Shown here piece after piece: positions 36,064 through 44,570 of a DNA stretch of 64,000 nucleotides. The stretch lies in the NCBI RefSeq assembly GCF_004801375.1, contig NZ_SSNZ01000002.1, positions 434,001 through 498,000 of the forward strand. The letters are read 5' to 3'. Below the pieces are notes generated by a model. The model did not search any database. It was given only the letters and a program-made list of their open reading frames with translations, and was not told the DNA's origin. Made by a program: the position numbers and the translations under genes. How positions within the stretch are numbered: position 1 is the first letter of the stretch; every line of letters starts with the position of its first letter. Source of the stretch: Flavobacterium supellecticarium (GTDB lineage: Bacteria > Bacteroidota > Bacteroidia > Flavobacteriales > Flavobacteriaceae).

Positions 36064-37218
36064 TTATACTTTACTTTTAGTCCACGTTTCCAAATACCGA
36101 TTTGCAATTGTGGTATAATAATGCTCCTTCTCAATAAACTGTCGGGCACGTTGTCCGATGGCGGTAATTTCCTGCGGATTTTCGATCAGAAATGACAATT
36201 CAGAAACAAGTACTGCTACATCCGGAACGGCATTGATGGCTACTTTTTCGGGCAAATTATAGTGTTTGGTAAACTCCGTTTCGGCACCGGTAAAAACCAC
36301 TTTTCCCTTAGCCATTGCTTCGAGTGCATTATAGCCCTGATCAAAACCATACACCTGATCCAGTAGAATATGGGCTTTGTTATAGGAGTTGATATAAACG
36401 GCATAAGGAACATTTTCGGTCACAATAACCTCAATTTGTTCCGGGTATTTTTTTTGAATGATTTCCAATGCGGCTTCAAAATAAGAAATTCCTTTTTTGG
36501 TATAACTCAGTCGATTGATTCCCAGGAAAATAATGATCGTATCGGTAATTGCACTGGAAGTGAAAGGGATTGTATCGCTGTTAATCGGATTGGGAATAAA
36601 CGCAACGGTATTGCCCATAGCTTCCATCGGGATTTTATAATCCAGATCGGAAACTATTAGTGTTTTGCAGTTTTCCGAAACCCAATTAAAAAGTTTCCGG
36701 TAATTGGGATAGGTATATTTTAACGAATATTCGAACTCCGGTTGTAACGATCGGTCTTTTAGATACGGTGTTAAAACGGAATATTTTAACTTGTCCTGTA
36801 GCAGGTAATCATTGACCGGTGTTTCGTCTCCGCAAATCAATAGCGAAGGATTCACTTTTGGATTTTGATCAAATAACTTTTTATAAAGCTTCCGACTCCA
36901 ATACGGATGTGTTTCAAGTGCATCGGAGTTGATTAATTGAATATGATCAAAACCTTTTAATTGAGGTAAAAGCCGGTAAAACCGAATGGCTTTTTCGGTC
37001 ATTTCCAGATCCAGACCGGAAAAACGGTAAATCGCATTTTTAATTTTTCGGGGTAACCAGTATTGTGTCGTCCATTTCGTACGAATCGAGTAATCGACAG
37101 CATAATTCTTAAAGTGATCACCGGAACCTACCAGTACTACCTGATGTCCTAAAGCCGTAAGGCCTTCCTTTAACGAATTATGGAGTCGGCTGTATTCCCC
37201 TACTAAAAGTATTTTCAT
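36064..37218 (-). CDS. Glycosyltransferase, GT4/GT-B type
   Basis: A 384-residue protein starting MKILLVGEYSRLHNSLKEGL; upstream in-frame codons have no conserved character. The C-terminal half has the GT-B pattern: LGINRLSYTKKGISYFEAALE followed by the donor-binding QGYNALEAMAKGKVVFTG, whose Glu is the usual one of GT4. It transfers a sugar from a nucleotide donor during glycan assembly at the inner membrane. The start codon is only 5 bp from the divergent glycosyltransferase start. Confidence 0.88.
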   Translation of the reverse strand: MKILLVGEYSRLHNSLKEGLTALGHQVVLVGSGDHFKNYAVDYSIRTKWTTQYWLPRKIKNAIYRFSGLDLEMTEKAIRFYRLLPQLKGFDHIQLINSDALETHPYWSRKLYKKLFDQNPKVNPSLLICGDETPVNDYLLQDKLKYSVLTPYLKDRSLQPEFEYSLKYTYPNYRKLFNWVSENCKTLIVSDLDYKIPMEAMGNTVAFIPNPINSDTIPFTSSAITDTIIIFLGINRLSYTKKGISYFEAALEIIQKKYPEQIEVIVTENVPYAVYINSYNKAHILLDQVYGFDQGYNALEAMAKGKVVFTGAETEFTKHYNLPEKVAINAVPDVAVLVSELSFLIENPQEITAIGQRARQFIEKEHYYTTIANRYLETWTKSKV

Positions 37219-37223
37219 TACCG

Positions 37224-38108
37224 ATGCAGAAATTTTTATATTTGTGTAAATATAAAAACAAATTGGAGAACGCATTTAAAAATGATGATTTAGAAATCCT
37301 GATTGCAACTATGAATAGGGACACTTTGGATTTTTTGGACGCTATTTTTACGTCTTCACCTTTCCATACCTTTCGTTTGCTGATTGTAAATCAGACCACA
37401 CAGGAAAAACTACTGATTTCGGATTATCCTAATGTAAAAGTGATCAATGTTTTTGAAAAAGGACTTTCCAAAAGCAGGAATATAGCACTTCATCAGGCAA
37501 CCGGAAAAATTGTCCTGATAGCCGATGATGATGTAAGCTACCCGGAAGGATTCCGCGAAATAATTATTAATGCGTATAACCAAAATCAATCGGTTCCGTT
37601 AATTTGTTTTCAGACACTTACGACAGATGGTAAGCCGTTTTGTCGTTATCCGAAGGGACCTGTTTTTTTGGGGCAAAACGATCTGGAGAAAGTTTTATCC
37701 ATCGAAGTGACGGCTCAAACAAAAGCGCTTCGGGAAAAGAATTGTGTTTATAACGAATGGTTTGGACTTGGTGCCCGATTTCAGGATGCGGAAACGTTGT
37801 TTTTCCTTCGAAGTGCTTTACATAAAGGGCTGAGAGTTTTATTTTGTCCCGAAAACATTGTTATTCACAAAAGTTATTCCTCGAGTGATGAGGTGGCCTC
37901 CGATCGGTTGATTTATGCAAAAATGGCCGGTTTTTATAAACGATTCAAAACCGGGGCCTACTATTACCTTTTGAAATATATGTTTTTTTTAGGTCGAAAA
38001 AAATATGTACCATTGTCCGGAATCTATCCGAAATTTAGAGTCGGATTACAGGGAATCAGGGATTACAGGGAAATTTTAAAAAAGAAAGAAGATACTTTAT
38101 ATGACTGA
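37224..38108 (+). CDS. Glycosyltransferase family 2 protein
   Basis: Up to 294 residues. The GT-A core begins at LEILIATMNR and includes FEKGLSKSRNIALHQATG and the metal-binding IADDDVSYPEGF. The ATG at 37224 gives the longest frame, but a consensus -7 box (TATATTTG, 37237-37244) lies inside it. The true start may therefore be TTG 37263 (LENAFKNDD) or ATG 37311. It would transfer one sugar of the glycan. It overlaps the ketoisomerase gene by 8 bp and is therefore linked to that sugar pathway. Confidence 0.85.
   Translation: MQKFLYLCKYKNKLENAFKNDDLEILIATMNRDTLDFLDAIFTSSPFHTFRLLIVNQTTQEKLLISDYPNVKVINVFEKGLSKSRNIALHQATGKIVLIADDDVSYPEGFREIIINAYNQNQSVPLICFQTLTTDGKPFCRYPKGPVFLGQNDLEKVLSIEVTAQTKALREKNCVYNEWFGLGARFQDAETLFFLRSALHKGLRVLFCPENIVIHKSYSSSDEVASDRLIYAKMAGFYKRFKTGAYYYLLKYMFFLGRKKYVPLSGIYPKFRVGLQGIRDYREILKKKEDTLYD
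37237..37244 (+). promoter_or_regulatory. -7 element inside the annotated GT2 N-terminus
   Basis: TATATTTG, an exact match to TAnnTTTG, 26 bp before the alternative TTG start at 37263. No TTG at -33 is seen. Confidence 0.4.
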
Positions 38109-38511
38109 TGCGATACCAATAGGAGAATTTATAGACATACCCAAAATAGCCGATCCAAGAGGAAATCTGGCGGTTGTAGAAAAAGATACGGTTCCGTTTG
38201 AAATCAGGCGGGTTTATTATTTGTATGATGTACCGAGTGGTGCATACCGTGGCGGACATGCGCATATTGCCCAAAAAGAATTTCTGATTGCCGTAAGTGG
38301 TAGTTTTGATGTGTTGCTGGACAATGGAAGCGAAAAGGAAAAAGTTACACTTAACCGTCCGGATAAAGGATTGTTAATCCGGGAAGGAATCTGGCGGGAA
38401 CTGGACAATTTTTCATCGGGAGCCATTTGTTTGGTTATTTCGTCTGATGTATATGAAGAAGCTGATTATATCCGCGAATATGCCGATTTTATAACGTCAA
38501 AACGCACCTAA
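38101..38511 (+). CDS. FdtA/QdtA-like dTDP-4-keto-6-deoxyglucose 3,4-ketoisomerase (WxcM-like cupin)
   Basis: A 136-residue single-domain cupin. PRGNLAVVEKD and YYLYDVPSGAYRGGHAHI carry the family signature with the catalytic HAH pair (53-55). QKEFLIAVSGSFDVLLDNG and a SSDVYEEADYIREY tail follow, all typical of FdtA/QdtA. These enzymes move the keto group from C4 to C3 so that an aminotransferase can make a 3-amino sugar. FdtA gives the galacto and QdtA the gluco product, which cannot be separated here. Its 3' end overlaps the convergent glycosyltransferase by 15 bp. Confidence 0.92.
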   Translation: MTDAIPIGEFIDIPKIADPRGNLAVVEKDTVPFEIRRVYYLYDVPSGAYRGGHAHIAQKEFLIAVSGSFDVLLDNGSEKEKVTLNRPDKGLLIREGIWRELDNFSSGAICLVISSDVYEEADYIREYADFITSKRT

Positions 38512-39420
38512 ACGGATATTTTTCTTTTCCAGGTAATTTTTAAGCCGATGTAGCAAGACTAAAACCGGAGCTGGAAGTTGTAGCAACAACCGTTGTTTAA
38601 AAACTAAATTGCTTCGGTCTATAGACTGTACCAGTTGGTTGTAATTGGCTCGATCGCCATAGATTTTACATTTAATGGCTAACGAAAAACGGTTAAGGTC
38701 AATCACCTTTTTGGCCGCAGGATTGCTTTTTTCAATTTCCCAAAACTGCTCAAAATCACAATAATGCTCCCTTTGGAATGCCCGATTGGACAAACTTCCG
38801 CTCACAAAAGTATAGCGCGACGTAATACCATTATACAGTCCGATTTTATAATGAAATCCGATACGGATAAAATAGTCCGTATCTTCTCCATTGGAAATCG
38901 TTTCATTAAAAAAACCGATGGTTTCCGTAACGTTCCGGTGTATAGCGAGAGAAGAAACAGCCAGTATACTTCGGGTCATACTGGTTTCAAAAAGATCGAC
39001 TTCCTGTAGCAAAGCCGATGTTATATTACTATGACGGGCCGGGAAAACTCCGTTGGCCGTTTCAATTTCCTGTACTGTACTAAAAACACTCAGATGATCA
39101 AATGCGATAATGGTATCGTATAACTTTTCAAGATGTTGCGGATACCAGAAATCATCGGCATCGATAAAAGCAAAATAGGGACCGGAAGCTTTTCGCATGG
39201 CCAGATTCCGTGTGGCAGAAACGCCACGGTTTTCAGTCGTAAATAACCGAATCCGTTGATCGGAATAAGACTGTACTATTTCCAGGCTACGATCCGTTGA
39301 GCCGTCATTTATAATAACGATTTCAAAATCAGTAAACGTCTGATTCAGAATACTGTTTAAAGTGCTTTGGATATGCGCTTCTTTGTTGTATAAAGGGATA
39401 ATAACGGAAAAAAAAGCCAT
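38497..39420 (-). CDS. Glycosyltransferase family 2 protein
   Basis: A 307-residue canonical GT-A enzyme. FSVIIPLYNKEAHIQSTLNS opens the nucleotide-binding fold, IVIINDGSTDRS gives the first Asp pair, and AFIDADDFWYPQHLEKL holds the DxD-type motif. The C-terminal region is helical without membrane segments. It probably adds a sugar to the lipid-linked glycan. Six bases separate it from the next glycosyltransferase on the same strand, so the pair is one transcript. Confidence 0.92.
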   Translation of the reverse strand: MAFFSVIIPLYNKEAHIQSTLNSILNQTFTDFEIVIINDGSTDRSLEIVQSYSDQRIRLFTTENRGVSATRNLAMRKASGPYFAFIDADDFWYPQHLEKLYDTIIAFDHLSVFSTVQEIETANGVFPARHSNITSALLQEVDLFETSMTRSILAVSSLAIHRNVTETIGFFNETISNGEDTDYFIRIGFHYKIGLYNGITSRYTFVSGSLSNRAFQREHYCDFEQFWEIEKSNPAAKKVIDLNRFSLAIKCKIYGDRANYNQLVQSIDRSNLVFKQRLLLQLPAPVLVLLHRLKNYLEKKNIRLGAF

Positions 39421-39426
39421 ACGACA

Positions 39427-40311
39427 CTATTTGATCACACAAATATATCCCAATCGATACAAATCCAGGCAAAACAAATTTCTGTTTTTTCCCAGAATCA
39501 TTTTTCGCAAAACGGGTTCCGACAAATTAAAAAACAGGCCAACAACGCTATCGAGATGCAAACGTCTTAGCCGGTTGTAGTTTTTTAGTAGCGAATTAAT
39601 ATTTTCGATGCCGGGTAATTCCGAAAACATGTTTTTTCGGAGTTTTACGGCTTCGAGTGATTTTTGGAAAAAAATTTCGTTTTTGTCCAGACCAAGATGC
39701 AGTATCGGATTGTCGATATGCAGTACCGGAATGGCTTTCTGGTACAACTGATACGAAAAAAAACTATCCATACCGTAAATGTTTTTTTTCGGGAATTTGA
39801 TACTTAGAAAAGTGTTTTTGTCTGTTAGAAAATTACTGGAAAAGATATAATGATACGGTTTCTGATTTCGGGATTCGGCTGTTTGCGACTCGCGCGAATG
39901 GCCGAAAGTCCATCGTAACATAGTCGCCTGATTTTCGTGATGATCAGAATATTGACATCCGCCAAAAATAATCGGATTTTGCGAACCGATGAATGCAACG
40001 TATTTTTTTAAAAAGGTTTCCGAGCCGGGTAATACATCCGAGTCAACAAATAAAAGCCAGTCGTATTTCGCCTTTAAAGCCAATGATGTCCGGGTTTGAG
40101 TATCGCCCAAATTGGTTGCACTTCTATAATAGGAATAGTTATCAAATTCGGCACATAAAGCTTTGTTGTTCTGTGAAGCTACGCTGTCAGAGGAACAATC
40201 GTCCCAACAGATGATTTCAAATGACAATTGTAATGCATTTCCCTGCTTTATAAGGGAGCGGGTTAAGTTGCTTACATCATCGTTGTATGTAGGTATCAGT
40301 ATGGAAAACAT
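39427..40311 (-). CDS. Glycosyltransferase family 2 protein
   Basis: A 294-residue GT-A protein starting MFSILIPTYNDDVSNLTRSL. ICWDDCSSDS and LLFVDSDVLPGSETFL provide the nucleotide and metal sites. The C-terminal half is less conserved. It is the first gene of the minus-strand glycosyltransferase pair, preceded by a gene-free stretch of about 330 bp. Confidence 0.9.
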   Translation of the reverse strand: MFSILIPTYNDDVSNLTRSLIKQGNALQLSFEIICWDDCSSDSVASQNNKALCAEFDNYSYYRSATNLGDTQTRTSLALKAKYDWLLFVDSDVLPGSETFLKKYVAFIGSQNPIIFGGCQYSDHHENQATMLRWTFGHSRESQTAESRNQKPYHYIFSSNFLTDKNTFLSIKFPKKNIYGMDSFFSYQLYQKAIPVLHIDNPILHLGLDKNEIFFQKSLEAVKLRKNMFSELPGIENINSLLKNYNRLRRLHLDSVVGLFFNLSEPVLRKMILGKNRNLFCLDLYRLGYICVIK

Positions 40312-40641
40312 ATCGGGTTAGTGATCTTTCAAATAATATTGAATATTACAAAGTAACGTTTTTTTTGGTAATGTTTTAAGAATTCACCCAACCTTTCCTT
40401 TTGGGAAACAGTTTGTGAGTTATAGTTGCCGGAATAAAAGTAATGTAATGATGTTGAAAATAGAAGATTAAAACCGCTTATATGGTTAAAGGGTAACCTA
40501 AAGTCAGAATATACGTTGATAGGAGCTGGGCAAAATGAACCTGGGATGACTCGTATAGTCTGATTTTTTACGATTTTATACAAAAAAAATACCCTCTTGA
40601 TAAAGGGGTATTGATCGTATATATTGGGTACTGATTTGTGT
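40312..40641. other. Gene-poor gap between the glycan locus and ftsE
   Basis: The 330-bp stretch holds no convincing gene. An open frame of 112 codons on the minus strand reads through the ftsE terminator and has no recognisable motif. The right end contains the ftsE terminator; the left end must hold the promoter of the glycosyltransferase pair, but no exact TAnnTTTG box is seen. Confidence 0.6.
40582..40612 (-). terminator. Terminator of ftsE
   Basis: On the minus strand AATACCC and GGGTATT form a stem followed by a long T run. Confidence 0.8.
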
Positions 40642-41325
40642 TTATACCGTTCGTTGTACCACCTCAAATAAGGTTTTATCTTCGCATTTCAGGGTTTTGG
40701 ATGGATATTTCATTAACAGCGCATAATCGTGCGTGGCCATTAAAATGGTTTTTCCGTTTTGGTTGATTTTTTTCAAAACCTCCATAACTTCCACACTCGT
40801 TTGCGGATCCAGATTTCCGGTGGGTTCATCGGCTAAAATTAACTCCGGATCGTTTAGTAAAGCCCGGGCAATCGCGATTCGTTGTTGTTCACCACCAGAA
40901 AGTTGGTGCGGCATTTTAGTCATAAAATTACGCATACCCACTTTGTCCAGTACTTCCTCAATCTGTACCTGCATTTCTTCTTTTTCGGCCCATCCGGTTG
41001 CTTTTAAAACAAACTCCAGGTTGTCGTGAACATTGCGGTCCGGAAGTAATTTAAAATCCTGGAAAACAATTCCCAGTTTACGTCTCAGATAAGGGATGTC
41101 CTTTTCTTTCAATGTTTTTAAATCATAATCCACAATGGTACCTTCGCCTTCCGTTAGCGGTAAATCGGCATACAAAGTCTTCATAAAACTACTTTTTCCG
41201 GAACCGGTTTTTCCAATGATATAAATAAAATCACCATTTTTAACCTCAAGGTTCACATGGGTTAAAACAGCATTATTTTCCTGATAAATGGTTACATCGG
41301 TAAGGGAGAGAATAGTTTGTGACAT
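40642..41325 (-). CDS. ftsE: Cell division ATP-binding protein FtsE
   Basis: The 227-residue ABC ATPase has Walker A GKTGSGKS (38-45), signature LSGGEQQR (142-149) and Walker [13 protein letters not shown] (from 162), the usual FtsE length and motifs. With the membrane protein FtsX it controls septal peptidoglycan hydrolases. No ftsX is adjacent. The promoter on the minus strand is TTG-N19-TATTTTTA at 41348-41377. LolD-like paralogues share these motifs, so FtsE is the best but not the only reading. Confidence 0.9.
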   Translation of the reverse strand: MSQTILSLTDVTIYQENNAVLTHVNLEVKNGDFIYIIGKTGSGKSSFMKTLYADLPLTEGEGTIVDYDLKTLKEKDIPYLRRKLGIVFQDFKLLPDRNVHDNLEFVLKATGWAEKEEMQVQIEEVLDKVGMRNFMTKMPHQLSGGEQQRIAIARALLNDPELILADEPTGNLDPQTSVEVMEVLKKINQNGKTILMATHDYALLMKYPSKTLKCEDKTLFEVVQRTV

Positions 41326-41347
41326 AAGTCTGTATGTTTTATTTTGG

Positions 41348-41377
41348 TAAAAATAAGAAGTTAAGAGAGTCCTGCAA
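41348..41377 (-). promoter_or_regulatory. Likely promoter of ftsE
   Basis: On the minus strand: TTG, 19 bp, TATTTTTA (one mismatch), about 22 bp before the start codon. Confidence 0.5.
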
Positions 41378-41492
41378 AATTTAAAACGAAATTTACAACA
41401 ATTTATTTCCGTAAGAAATTATTTGGTTTGGTTTTTGAGGGAACTCCTGCAATAAACAAAACCGGACAAACGTTAATACCAGTATATTTTGA

Positions 41493-41500
41493 TATATTTG
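41493..41500 (+). promoter_or_regulatory. -7 element of the large TPR gene
   Basis: TATATTTG, an exact TAnnTTTG box, 19 bp before the start codon; a TTA 17 bp upstream may serve as the -33 box. Confidence 0.55.
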
Positions 41501-41519
41501 GGTTTTAAAAAAAGTAACA

Positions 41520-44500
41520 ATGCGAAAATTAGATAGGCTATTATTTATTTCCTTAACGCTGGGTGCGATGAACCTCGCGGCACAACAATCGAACATCTAT
41601 ACGCACGATTTAGTGGACTACCAAAAAGCGTTGTCGCTTTACAAAGACAAACAGTACCAGGCGGCTCAAATCCTTTTTGATAAGGTAAAAAGCGCCAACA
41701 ACAGTTCGGAAGTAAAAGCGGATTGTACTTATTACAGTGCCAATTGCGCGATTCGCCTGGAACAATCGGGCGCCGATCAGATGATGGAAAATTTTGTCGA
41801 AAATTACCCGACCAGTACGAAGCAAAATCAGGCCTATATCGAAGTGGCACATTATTACTTTGAACAGGGAAACTACGTTCAGGCGCTGAAATGGTTCGAT
41901 AAAGTCGATGAAAATGCCATGACCTTAAGCGATAAGGAACGCTATAATTTCCAAAAAGGCTATTGTTACTTTACCGCAAAAAATAAAAAAGAAGCTGAAA
42001 AATATTTTAATAAAGTCGTTAATTCCAAAGAATATGGTTCACAAGCCAAATATTACCTGGGTTATATGGCCTATGAAACCGATAACTACAAAGACGCTAC
42101 ACAGTTTTTTGATCAGGTAGCCGATAAGGACAAATACAAAGAAAAAATGTCCTACTTCCAGGCGGATATGAACTTTAAACTGGGGAATTTTCAAAAAGCA
42201 ATCGACGTGGGAATTCCGCAATTGTCCAAATCCGACGCCAACGAAAAATCCGAATTGTCCAAAATTATCGGAGAGAGCTATTTTAACCTGAAACAATACG
42301 ACAAAGCCTTACCGTATTTGTTGGAATACAAAGGCAAAAAAGGCAAATGGAACAACACCGATTTTTACCAGTTGGGGTATGCCTATTATAAAGCCGGCGA
42401 TTATGAAAATGCGATCGCTCAGTTTAATAAAATTATCAACGGACAGGATGCGGTAGCGCAGAATGCCTATTATCATTTGGCGGAAAGTTACCTGAAAACG
42501 GATAAAAAGCAACAGGCGCTAAACGCATTTAAAAACGCCTCTGAAATGGATTTTGACGCCAAAATCCAGGAAGATGCCTATTTGAATTATGCCAAATTGA
42601 GCTACGAAATCGGAAATCCATACCAAAGTGTACCGGAAGTTTTAATGGGTTACCTGAACAAATACCCGAATACATCTTATAAAGCCGAGATCGAATCCTT
42701 GTTGATCAACTCGTACATCACGTCAAAAAATTACAAAGAAGCCTTGGTATTGCTGGAAAAAAGCAAAACGCCGGAAAACAAACTGGCGTATCAGAAAGTG
42801 ACGTTTTACCGCGGACTGGAGTTGTATACCGACGGGAATTATAACGAAGCACTGGCTTTATTTAAAAAATCGATTGCCGAACAACGCGATGCGAAATTCA
42901 CCACCCGTGCTACGTTCTGGAAAGCCGAAACGGAATATGTTTTAGGACAGTTTGGTGATGCATTGATCAGCTTTAAACAATTTTTGGGTAGCGCGGAAGC
43001 GAAAAACACGCCTGAGTATAAAAATGCCAATTATGATCTGGCGTATACCTATTTTAAACAAAAAGAATACGAACAGGCGGCAAAATATTTTCAGGAGTAT
43101 ATCAATATGGCAAAAGACGACAAAGTACGTCTTAACGATGCCTACCTACGAATGGCCGACAGTTATTTTGTGACAACCAAATACTGGCCGGCGATGGAAG
43201 CTTATAATAAAGCGATCGAGCTAAAAAGTGTCGACGCAGATTATGCCTATTTCCAAAAAGCGATTTCCTATGGATTTGTATCCCGAAACGATAAAAAAGT
43301 AGAGGAGTTAAACGGATTCCTAAAAGCCTATCCGAAATCAAAATATGCGGATGATGCGTTATATGAAATGGGGAATACCTATGTGACGTTAAACAATACC
43401 GAAAAAGCGTTACAGGCCTACGACCGCCTGATTACGGATTATAAAGACAGTTCGTATGCGGCAAAAGCCATTTTAAGACAAGGTTTGATTTATTATAATG
43501 CCGAAAAAGACCAGCAGGCGTTAACCAAACTGAAAAAAGTAGTAGCCGATTATCCGAGAAGTCAGGAGGCGATGGAAGCGGTTTCGACGGCACGTCTGAT
43601 TTATGTCGATCTCGGAAAAGTAGACGAATATGCAAGTTGGGTAAGAACCCTTGATTTTGTAGAAGTTACGGATGCCGATCTGGATAAAACAACCTACGAA
43701 GCAGCGGAAAAACAATACCTGCAAAACAATTTAAAACCGGCGATTTCTGCATTTACAGGCTACTTGGCAAACTTCCCGAATGGAATCTCGGCTTTAAAAG
43801 CCAATTTCTATCTGGCGCAGGCCTATTTTGCCGAAGGTCTTGGAAACAATGCCATTCCGAATTATGAATTTGTGATAGGAAAATCCCGAAATGAATTTAC
43901 CGAACAGTCATTGGCGCGTTTATCGGAAATTCATCTGAAGAAAAACGATTATGCCAAAGCAATTCCGGTTTTAAAACGACTGGAAACAGAAGCCGATTTC
44001 CCGCAAAACGTAACCTTCGCGCAATCCAATCTGATGAAATCGTATTACGAACAGAAGGATTATCCGAATGCGGTGATTTATGCCGATAAGGTATTGGCAA
44101 ATACTAAAATTGAAGACCGTATCAAGAGTGATGCACAGATTATCGTAGCGCGTTCGGCTATTAAATCGAACGATGAAGCAAAAGCCAAAACGGCCTACGC
44201 AAAACTACTCACCATAGCCAAAGGAGAGCTGGCGGCAGAAGCATTATACTACGATGCGTACTTTAAAAACAAGGATGGTAAATTTGAAGCATCCAATACC
44301 GCCGTTCAGAAATTGGCTAAAGATTATTCCGGATACAAATATTTTGGAGCCAAAGGTCTGGTGATCATGGCGAAAAACTTTTACGGCTTAAAGGACAGTT
44401 TCCAGGCGACCTATATTCTGGAAAGCGTAATCAAAAACTTTAGCACGTATCAGGATGTGGTAGACGAAGCCAAAAAAGAATTAGACTTTATTAAATCGGA

Positions 44501-44534
44501 AGAAGCCAAACGCAATTCCTCAATAACCAATTAA
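41520..44534 (+). CDS. Large exported tetratricopeptide repeat protein
   Basis: A 1004-residue protein with a type I signal peptide (MRKLDRLLFISLTLGAMNL, cut near LAAQ). The rest is a chain of at least 20 TPR-like helix pairs, for example YYLGYMAYETDNYKDATQFF, FYQLGYAYYKAGDYENAIAQF and ALYEMGNTYVTLNNTEKALQAY. There is no lipobox, so it should be soluble in the periplasm or attached through partners. It precedes the outer-membrane barrel gene by 36 bp, and the two are probably one operon. It resembles, but is not clearly the same as, T9SS-associated TPR proteins such as PorW/SprE. Function unknown. Confidence 0.88.
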   Translation: MRKLDRLLFISLTLGAMNLAAQQSNIYTHDLVDYQKALSLYKDKQYQAAQILFDKVKSANNSSEVKADCTYYSANCAIRLEQSGADQMMENFVENYPTSTKQNQAYIEVAHYYFEQGNYVQALKWFDKVDENAMTLSDKERYNFQKGYCYFTAKNKKEAEKYFNKVVNSKEYGSQAKYYLGYMAYETDNYKDATQFFDQVADKDKYKEKMSYFQADMNFKLGNFQKAIDVGIPQLSKSDANEKSELSKIIGESYFNLKQYDKALPYLLEYKGKKGKWNNTDFYQLGYAYYKAGDYENAIAQFNKIINGQDAVAQNAYYHLAESYLKTDKKQQALNAFKNASEMDFDAKIQEDAYLNYAKLSYEIGNPYQSVPEVLMGYLNKYPNTSYKAEIESLLINSYITSKNYKEALVLLEKSKTPENKLAYQKVTFYRGLELYTDGNYNEALALFKKSIAEQRDAKFTTRATFWKAETEYVLGQFGDALISFKQFLGSAEAKNTPEYKNANYDLAYTYFKQKEYEQAAKYFQEYINMAKDDKVRLNDAYLRMADSYFVTTKYWPAMEAYNKAIELKSVDADYAYFQKAISYGFVSRNDKKVEELNGFLKAYPKSKYADDALYEMGNTYVTLNNTEKALQAYDRLITDYKDSSYAAKAILRQGLIYYNAEKDQQALTKLKKVVADYPRSQEAMEAVSTARLIYVDLGKVDEYASWVRTLDFVEVTDADLDKTTYEAAEKQYLQNNLKPAISAFTGYLANFPNGISALKANFYLAQAYFAEGLGNNAIPNYEFVIGKSRNEFTEQSLARLSEIHLKKNDYAKAIPVLKRLETEADFPQNVTFAQSNLMKSYYEQKDYPNAVIYADKVLANTKIEDRIKSDAQIIVARSAIKSNDEAKAKTAYAKLLTIAKGELAAEALYYDAYFKNKDGKFEASNTAVQKLAKDYSGYKYFGAKGLVIMAKNFYGLKDSFQATYILESVIKNFSTYQDVVDEAKKELDFIKSEEAKRNSSITN

Positions 44535-44570
44535 AAGGAGCGTACTTTTTCGTACTAATAAATACAGCAT

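Noticed and set aside
40329..40667. 112-codon minus-strand frame in the gap before ftsE
   Set aside because: It runs through the ftsE terminator and the ftsE 3' end, and its translation has no motif or export signal.
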